Below are positions 6,655-11,747 of a stretch of DNA of 11,747 nucleotides, piece after piece. Where the stretch lies: assembly GCA_002299865.1 (NCBI GenBank), contig DBNV01000035.1, positions 1,144 to 12,890 on the forward strand, written 5' to 3'. The translations under genes were made by a program, and so were the position numbers. Source of the stretch: Desulfonatronaceae bacterium UBA663. GTDB taxonomy: Bacteria; Desulfobacterota; Desulfovibrionia; Desulfovibrionales; Desulfonatronaceae. The notes under the pieces are model-generated. The model was not told where the DNA came from and did no database searches. It was given only the letters and a program-made list of their open reading frames with translations. Numbering within the stretch: position 1 is the first letter of the stretch; each line of letters begins with the position of its first letter.

Positions 6655-7167
6655 ATGTCTACCCATTCTCCCATACCAACCCCTCGCCCCGATCGCCACG
6701 CGCAGTTGCGACGCCGTCTGGAAGAACTAGCTGCCCCGGTGGTATATGGGTTGGGACTGCGCCTGTGGGGTCTGGAATACATCCCCCTGGGACGCAAGGC
6801 CCTGGTGCGCATCTATATTGACGAAGAGGAAGGGGTGACCGTGGACCAGTGCGTCATGGTCAGCAGGCAGCTAGGCCCGGCTCTGGAGGTGGAGGAAACC
6901 CTGCCGGGTTCCTTTACGCTGGAAGTCTCCTCGCCGGGTTTGGAGCGCCAGTTTTTTCATCCCAAACAGCTTCAGGCCTACTTGAATCGCCTTGTGCATG
7001 CACGGCTCAAGGAGCCCCTGGAAGGTCGCAAGTCACTTCAAGGCATTCTGATCAGAGCGGAGGGTGAATGTCTCGTTCTCGACGAGGCCGGACAAGAAAT
7101 TTCCCTGTCTTGGGACCAGATTAAAAAAATCCACTTAGTGCACGTCTTCGGCCCCAAAGCATCCTAG
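6655..7167 (+). CDS. rimP: Ribosome maturation factor RimP
   Basis: A 170-residue cytoplasmic protein needed for 30S subunit maturation. The conserved core is clear: VRIYID (51-56), VTVDQCVMVSRQLGPALE (61-78), and the family signature LEVSSPGLERQF (89-100), followed by a C-terminal Sm-like domain ending IKKIHLV. I chose the ATG at 6655 because the homologous region begins soon after it; an in-frame ATG at 6517 would start inside the tRNA. The first 20 residues form a Pro/Arg-rich tail. The ribosome site is weak (ACGGA) and lies just after a 12-T run, so a U-rich leader may aid initiation. First gene of the nusA operon, as in many bacteria. Confidence 0.95.
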   Translation: MSTHSPIPTPRPDRHAQLRRRLEELAAPVVYGLGLRLWGLEYIPLGRKALVRIYIDEEEGVTVDQCVMVSRQLGPALEVEETLPGSFTLEVSSPGLERQFFHPKQLQAYLNRLVHARLKEPLEGRKSLQGILIRAEGECLVLDEAGQEISLSWDQIKKIHLVHVFGPKAS

Positions 7168-7170
7168 AAC

Positions 7171-7205
7171 CGTGCATGGGCAAAAGCTTTTTCCCGCACG
7201 TTTTT
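7171..7205 (+). terminator. Imperfect terminator-like hairpin between rimP and nusA
   Basis: It starts 4 nt after the rimP stop codon. The arms are CGTGC (7171-7175) with GCACG (7196-7200), GGG with CCC after a 2-nt AT bulge, then a C/T mismatch and an A/T-rich tip (AAAAG/CTTTT). Five T (7201-7205) follow. A bulged stem with a short T tract is what one expects of a weak, factor-dependent intrinsic terminator. It could also be an mRNA processing or stability element. Confidence 0.55.
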
Positions 7206-7281
7206 GGGGGCGGCTTGAAGACAATCAATGCGCATGCAAACCACTTTATGAGATCATCACAAGTCAAGGCGAGACCATTCC

Positions 7282-7286
7282 GGAGG
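7282..7286 (+). promoter_or_regulatory. Ribosome binding site that fixes the nusA start
   Basis: GGAGG lies 8 nt before the ATG at 7295. It selects this start over an in-frame ATG at 7172, which has no such site and falls inside the hairpin at 7171-7205. Confidence 0.85.
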
Positions 7287-7294
7287 ACGACGAT

Positions 7295-8662
7295 ATGAGT
7301 GCCGAATTGCGCAAGGCCATTGAACAAATCAGCAAAGATCGAGGGATCGACAAGGATCTGCTCATAGACACCCTGGAACGCGCCGTGCGTTCGTCTGTGA
7401 CGAAAAAATTCGGGGAGGAAGCAGATATTGAAGTGTCTTATGATAACGAAAAAGGGGCGTTCGAGGTCTATCAATTCAAGACCGTGGTCGAGAAAGTCAC
7501 GGACCCGATGATGGAAATCTCCCTGGAAGAAGCCCTCCGGCAAGATCTTACATTCCAGATTGACGACGAAATCGGTATCAAGGTCAATGTCGAAGACCTG
7601 GGGCGCATCGCCGCCCAATCCGCCAAGCAGGTTATCATCCAAAGGATGCGCGAGGCCGAGCAGGAAATTATTTACGAGGAATACAAGGAGCGCAAGCGCG
7701 AGATCGTCAGCGGCACCATCCAACGTCGTGATCGCTCGGGCTGGATCATCAACCTGGGACGTACCGAAGCGCTTCTGCCCAAGGAAGAGCAGATTTCCAA
7801 AGAGCGGTTCCGCCGGGGCGACCGCGTCCAGGCTTTACTGATCGACGTGCGCAAGGAAGGCCGCGGGCCGCAGATCATCGTTTCCCGGTCTCATCCGGAT
7901 TACCTGACGGTTCTCTTTCACCGCGAGGTGCCCGAGGTTGCCGACGGTTTCGTGCGCATCATGGGCGTGGCCCGCGATCCCGGCAGCCGGGCCAAGGTGG
8001 CGGTGATGTCTACGGATCGCGATGTGGACCCCGTGGGCGCCTGCGTGGGCGTGCGCGGTTCGCGCATCCAGAACATTGTGCAGGAACTGCGCGGAGAACG
8101 CATCGATATCATCGTCTGGAACCCGGAAGTCACTACGTATGCGGTGAATGCCCTTTCTCCGGCCAGGATTTCCAGAATCACCGTGGATGAAGAGGACGGT
8201 CTGCTGGAGGTCATCGTGCCGGATGATCAACTGACGTTGGCCATCGGCCGCAAAGGGCAAAACGTCAAGCTGGCGGCAAAGTTGCTGGGGTGGAAGATCG
8301 ATATTTTTACGGAAAGTCGTTACGGGCCCATGTATAAGGATCGGCAGGGACTGGAGCAGTTGGCCAGCGTAGCCGAAATCCCCATAGAGGCGTTCATCGC
8401 CGCCGGCTTTGACGGCTCTTCCTCCGTGGCTCAGGCCGACGACGAACAACTGTTGACCATCCGAGGAATGGACGCTGAAAAAATCGCGGACCTGCGTTCC
8501 GCCATCAATTTTCTTGGACTAAATGGGGCTAAAGAAATTCAGGGTCTAGAGGGCGAAGAAGCCGACCAGGATGCGCAAGGCGATTATTCAGAGGAGACGG
8601 ATGATGTGGCAAAACAGTCGTCGGAGCAGGAAAAACCGGAAGCAGGGCCGACGCACGGATGA
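7295..8662 (+). CDS. nusA: Transcription elongation/termination factor NusA
   Basis: A 455-residue protein that binds RNA polymerase and nascent RNA, and promotes pausing, intrinsic termination and antitermination complexes. Domains: N-terminal polymerase-binding domain (1-125), S1 domain (about 135-200), KH1 with GVRG (252-255) and the conserved GSRIQNIVQELRGERIDI, and KH2 with AIGRKGQNVKLA (317-328). The C-terminus has one helix-hairpin-helix-like region (about 365-410, LTIRGMDAEKIADL) and then a strongly acidic tail (415-455). E. coli NusA (495 residues) has two such acidic repeats, so this one is shorter at that end. The stop overlaps ylxR as ATGA. Two terminator-like structures upstream suggest feedback control by NusA itself. 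Confidence 0.97.
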   Translation: MSAELRKAIEQISKDRGIDKDLLIDTLERAVRSSVTKKFGEEADIEVSYDNEKGAFEVYQFKTVVEKVTDPMMEISLEEALRQDLTFQIDDEIGIKVNVEDLGRIAAQSAKQVIIQRMREAEQEIIYEEYKERKREIVSGTIQRRDRSGWIINLGRTEALLPKEEQISKERFRRGDRVQALLIDVRKEGRGPQIIVSRSHPDYLTVLFHREVPEVADGFVRIMGVARDPGSRAKVAVMSTDRDVDPVGACVGVRGSRIQNIVQELRGERIDIIVWNPEVTTYAVNALSPARISRITVDEEDGLLEVIVPDDQLTLAIGRKGQNVKLAAKLLGWKIDIFTESRYGPMYKDRQGLEQLASVAEIPIEAFIAAGFDGSSSVAQADDEQLLTIRGMDAEKIADLRSAINFLGLNGAKEIQGLEGEEADQDAQGDYSEETDDVAKQSSEQEKPEAGPTHG

Positions 8663-8910
8663 ATTCGCACGTCACAAAGCAGCGGAAGGGTCGTCATGTT
8701 CCTTTACGTATGTGCATCATCTGCCGCGTCAGATCTCCAAAGTTGCTGTTGCGCCGATTTGTGCGCGGCCAGCGGCGGGAACCCCTTGCGGATGACCGCC
8801 GGCATATGACCGGCCGCGGTTTTTACGTATGCGACAATACGTCGTGTCTGGATAAATTGATGACGGGGAGACGTCGGAAGCAGTGCAAGGGAGAAATGCA
8901 TGGCCAATAA
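8659..8910 (+). CDS. ylxR: YlxR family RNA-binding protein (DUF448)
   Basis: A basic 83-residue protein of the YlxR family. The signature RMCIICR (17-23) with a cysteine pair (C19, C22), RRFVRG (32-37), GRGFYVC (52-58) and a second cysteine pair (C58, C63) are all present. In Bacillus subtilis the homologue has been linked to RNase P activity (name RnpM) and to gene regulation; whether this holds here is unknown. The ATG overlaps the nusA stop (ATGA), so translation is probably coupled; Met18 is a possible shorter start but would cut into the motif. Its last 11 nt overlap infB. No ylxQ gene follows, unlike in Firmicutes. Confidence 0.9.
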   Translation: MNSHVTKQRKGRHVPLRMCIICRVRSPKLLLRRFVRGQRREPLADDRRHMTGRGFYVCDNTSCLDKLMTGRRRKQCKGEMHGQ

Positions 8911-11686
8911 GATACGAATCATGGAGCTGTCCGCAGAACTGGAGGTGAGCAACAAGGACTTGTTGCAGGTGCTCCGGGAGCTGGAAATTCCGGTCAAAAG
9001 CCACGTCAGCAGCGTCACTGAAGAAGAGGCCGCCCGCGTCCGCGAACGACTTCAGAAAAAGGAGATCGCCCCTGCCGTGGTGCAGCGCGAGGTGCAGCCC
9101 GGCGTGATCCTGAGGCGGCGCAAAAAAGTCCCGGCCAAGCTTATCGAGGAGACCGAAGCGGAAGAAGCCGTCCGTCCGTCCTCAAAGCCTGCTTTGGAGA
9201 AGATCGTGACGACGCCGGAAGCTGCTAAAGAATCCAGCGTCATTTCCCGCAAGGATGCGGCAACGATCAGCTCTATGCCTGAGGCTGTCGCAATGGAGCA
9301 GGAGGTTGCCCCGGTAACGGAACATGCAAAAGCCGAGACGTTGCCGGAAGAATCGTCAGAAGGAGCACAGGAGCTGGTCCCCACGTTCGATGAGGATCAG
9401 ATCAAGCAGCTCGAAACAGCCGCTCCCGCTACCCCCGCAAGCAATGCGACCGGGCTGGGACTAGAGGCCGAAGCCACTGCGGTTGCCAAGGACGTTGCGG
9501 AAAAGCCTAGAAAACGCAAGGCAAAGAAAAAAGAACCCATTGTCCAAGCTGGCCCGCAGGTGCGAATCATTTCCAAGCCGGAAGTCAAGCCGGATTTTTC
9601 TTATCAGCCCGAATCCAAGCCGTACACGCCCACGCCGGTTGCTCCCGCCCCTGGCTTGGCCGCGCCCAAAGCCCCCTCGGTCCGTGATGATCAAGCCGGA
9701 GAGGACGGACAGGAACGCAGGAAGAGAAAGAAGGGCAAGCGCACCGTGGAAATCGTGCAGCCACAGATGGATGCCGATTTGGGTCGGGCCGATCCATCCT
9801 GGAAAAAGAAGAAGGGCTCGTCTGTTCAGGATCGTACCGGAGGTAAACTCCGCACCAGACGTTCGCGGCAAAAAGGACGGGATTTTCCCCAAGAACAGCA
9901 ACCTCAGGCGATGACCCAGCCCATCAAGGCGGCCAAGCGCAAGGTGCGCATGGACGAGGCCATCCGGATTGCGGACATGGCCAAGCAAATGGGGCTCAAG
10001 GCCCAGGAAATCATTAAGACGTTGTTCGGCATGGGCGTCATGGCCACCATAAACCAATCCATCGACGTGGACACGGCCACGGTGATCGCCGCGGAATTCG
10101 ACTACGAAGTGGAACAGATCGGTTTCATGGAGCAGGACTTCACCCACACCACTGAGGAGGACAGACCCGAGGACCTGGCGTCCAGGGCCCCGGTGGTGAC
10201 CATCATGGGCCACGTGGACCACGGCAAGACCTCGCTTCTGGATGCCATCCGCGAAACCAATGTGACCAAGGGCGAGGCCGGCGGCATCACCCAGCACATC
10301 GGCGCGTACCATGTCCAGACCAACCGTGGGGTGATCACCTTTTTGGATACCCCGGGTCATGAGGCGTTTACGGCCATGCGTGCCCGCGGCGCCCAGGTCA
10401 CGGACTTGGTCATCCTGGTGGTGGCCGCGGACGACGGAGTCATGGAGCAGACCAAGGAAGCGGTGAATCACGCTCGGGCAGCCAATGTGCCCATTGTCGT
10501 GGCAGTGAATAAAATCGACAAGGAAGACGCCAATCCGGAGCGGGTGATTCGCGAACTGAGCGAAATAGGGCTTCTGGCCGAGGCCTGGGGCGGGGACACC
10601 ATCTTCGCTAACGTTTCGGCCAAGCAGCGCATCGGCTTGGACGAACTTTTGGAGATGGTGCTTTTGCAGGCCGAGGTTCTGGAACTCAAAGTCAACCCCA
10701 ACAAGCGCGCCCGGGGTCGTATTGTGGAGGCCAGGCTGGACAAAGGACGCGGCCCGGTAGCCACGGTGCTCATTCAGGAAGGCACCCTGCGCGAGGGCGA
10801 CGTATTTGTCTGCGGGCTGTATCACGGCAAGGTCCGGGCCATGTTTAACGATCAGGGCCGCAAGATCAAGGAAGCCGGGCCGGCCTATCCCGTGGAGGTC
10901 CAGGGTTTTGACGGGTTAGCCGAGTCTGGGGATGAATTCGTGGCCGTGGCCGATGAAAAGATTGCCCGCAGGATCGCCTCCTCCCGGCAGACCAAAGAAC
11001 GTGAGAAAGTCCTGGCCCAGGCCACGAAGGTGACCCTGGACAGCTTCCTGGCTTCCAAGGCCGCGGACGAGACCAAGGTGCTCAATCTGGTGATCAAAAC
11101 CGACGTCCAGGGTTCGGCGGAGGCCATCGCCGAGTCTTTGAACAAGCTATCCACGGATGAGGTCCGGGTACAGATCGTCCATGCCGGTGCCGGGGCCATC
11201 ACCGAATCCGACGTGATGCTGGCCACGGCTTCTTCGGCCATCATCATCGGCTTCAACGTCAGGCCCATAGCCAAGGTCAAGGAAGTGGCCGAGGCGGAAA
11301 GCGTAGAAATACGTTTCTACGATATCATCTACGACCTTTTGAACGACATCCGCGACGCCATGACCGGCATGCTTTCGCCGATCATCCGCGAATCCTATCT
11401 CGGCCAGGCCGAGGTCCGTCAGACTTTCAGCGTGCCCAAGATCGGGACGGTGGCCGGTTGCGCAGTTATGGACGGGAAACTTCTGCGCAACGCCAAGATT
11501 CGTCTGTTGCGGGACGGGGTGGTCATCTATACCGGCAAGCTCAGTTCACTGAAGCGCTTCAAGGATGACGCCAAGGAAGTGCAGAAGGGGTTTGAATGCG
11601 GTGTGGGCCTGACCAATTTTAACGACATCAAGGTCGGCGATTTTGTCGAGGCCTTTGAGGAAGTTTCGGAAAAAGCGACATTGTAA
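8900..11686 (+). CDS. infB: Translation initiation factor IF-2
   Basis: A 928-residue GTPase that brings fMet-tRNA to the 30S subunit and promotes subunit joining. Order: IF2 N-terminal domain (about 1-54), a long charged Lys/Glu/Pro/Ala-rich linker (about 55-340), a second IF2 N-type helical domain (about 349-410), then the G domain: G1 GHVDHGKT (437-444), G3 DTPGHE (483-488), G4 NKID (537-540), G5 SAK (573-575), with switch I around GGITQHIGAYHV. The following beta-barrel, domain III and the C-terminal fMet-tRNA-binding domain are complete to the TAA. The start has GGGAG with a 7-nt spacer inside the end of ylxR. Length and low-complexity linker are normal for a long-form IF2. It is the last complete gene. 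Confidence 0.98.
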   Translation: MANKIRIMELSAELEVSNKDLLQVLRELEIPVKSHVSSVTEEEAARVRERLQKKEIAPAVVQREVQPGVILRRRKKVPAKLIEETEAEEAVRPSSKPALEKIVTTPEAAKESSVISRKDAATISSMPEAVAMEQEVAPVTEHAKAETLPEESSEGAQELVPTFDEDQIKQLETAAPATPASNATGLGLEAEATAVAKDVAEKPRKRKAKKKEPIVQAGPQVRIISKPEVKPDFSYQPESKPYTPTPVAPAPGLAAPKAPSVRDDQAGEDGQERRKRKKGKRTVEIVQPQMDADLGRADPSWKKKKGSSVQDRTGGKLRTRRSRQKGRDFPQEQQPQAMTQPIKAAKRKVRMDEAIRIADMAKQMGLKAQEIIKTLFGMGVMATINQSIDVDTATVIAAEFDYEVEQIGFMEQDFTHTTEEDRPEDLASRAPVVTIMGHVDHGKTSLLDAIRETNVTKGEAGGITQHIGAYHVQTNRGVITFLDTPGHEAFTAMRARGAQVTDLVILVVAADDGVMEQTKEAVNHARAANVPIVVAVNKIDKEDANPERVIRELSEIGLLAEAWGGDTIFANVSAKQRIGLDELLEMVLLQAEVLELKVNPNKRARGRIVEARLDKGRGPVATVLIQEGTLREGDVFVCGLYHGKVRAMFNDQGRKIKEAGPAYPVEVQGFDGLAESGDEFVAVADEKIARRIASSRQTKEREKVLAQATKVTLDSFLASKAADETKVLNLVIKTDVQGSAEAIAESLNKLSTDEVRVQIVHAGAGAITESDVMLATASSAIIIGFNVRPIAKVKEVAEAESVEIRFYDIIYDLLNDIRDAMTGMLSPIIRESYLGQAEVRQTFSVPKIGTVAGCAVMDGKLLRNAKIRLLRDGVVIYTGKLSSLKRFKDDAKEVQKGFECGVGLTNFNDIKVGDFVEAFEEVSEKATL

Positions 11687-11692
11687 AGGCCT

Positions 11693-11747
11693 TGAAGGGC
11701 GAGGCGGAAAACTTAAGGAGCGGAACTTTTCGTTTTTGCGCCCTTCA
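11693..11747 (+). other. Stem-loop downstream of infB, cut by window end
   Basis: TGAAGGGCG (11693-11701) pairs perfectly with CGCCCTTCA (11739-11747), enclosing 37 nt. The loop holds a further weak pairing (GGAAAA with TTTTC, then TTTTT) and a good ribosome-site sequence TTAAGGAG (11713-11720) with no ATG at a usable distance inside the window. It may be a processing, terminator or translation-control element before the next gene. The right edge stops the analysis. Confidence 0.5.

Noticed and set aside
7172..7294. Longer nusA start at 7172 (41 extra residues)
   Set aside because: The added residues are not NusA-like, the start lies inside the 7171-7205 hairpin without a ribosome site, and the ATG at 7295 has a perfect GGAGG.
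9461..10825. 454-codon open frame on the minus strand opposite infB
   Set aside because: Its translation is His/Gly/Leu-rich low-complexity sequence typical of the reverse of a GC-rich gene, with no recognisable domain or ribosome site, and the plus strand holds an unmistakable IF2.
1..11747. CRISPR array, insertion sequence, toxin-antitoxin, defence or secondary-metabolite system
   Set aside because: No regularly spaced repeats, transposase, or accessory gene families are visible; all substantial frames are motility or gene-expression genes.

Overview
The window looks like a chromosomal region of a flagellated Gram-negative bacterium of the Desulfovibrio type (Desulfobacterota). P-ring and L-ring genes show an outer membrane. 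The gene order, basal-body genes divergent from a tRNA-Gly and a rimP-nusA-ylxR-infB cluster, matches what I remember of Desulfovibrio genomes; I could not check this. Base composition is moderately GC-rich and even, with no sign of recent gene transfer, phage, insertion sequence or CRISPR.

Left half (22-6356, minus strand): one flagellar operon read right to left, flgF, flgG, flgA, flgH, flgI, a flgJ-type gene whose enzyme domain is an M23 peptidase, and flgN. It builds the rod (FlgF, FlgG), the P ring (FlgI, with chaperone FlgA), the L ring (FlgH), opens peptidoglycan for the rod (FlgJ-M23), and supplies the chaperone for the hook-filament junction proteins (FlgN). It probably continues beyond the left edge. 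A good sigma-54 type promoter lies just upstream of flgF.

Middle (6357-6654): a divergent control region. It holds the sigma-54 promoter facing left, a sigma-70 type promoter facing right, a complete tRNA-Gly (anticodon CCC, CCA encoded), and a strong intrinsic terminator with a 12-T tract ending 13 nt before the rimP start codon.

Right half (6655-11686, plus strand): rimP (30S maturation), nusA (elongation, pausing and termination factor), ylxR (small RNA-binding protein) and infB (translation initiation factor IF2). nusA/ylxR and ylxR/infB overlap, so the group is almost certainly one operon. A second, imperfect terminator-like hairpin lies between rimP and nusA. With the terminator before rimP, this is the layout expected if NusA limits its own synthesis by transcription attenuation.

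I see no new multi-gene system: every substantial gene belongs to a well-known housekeeping or motility family. The points most worth a second look are the two terminators in the nusA operon, a chain of two tiny reading frames before nusA, the M23-type FlgJ, the packed divergent promoter region, and several short repeats.
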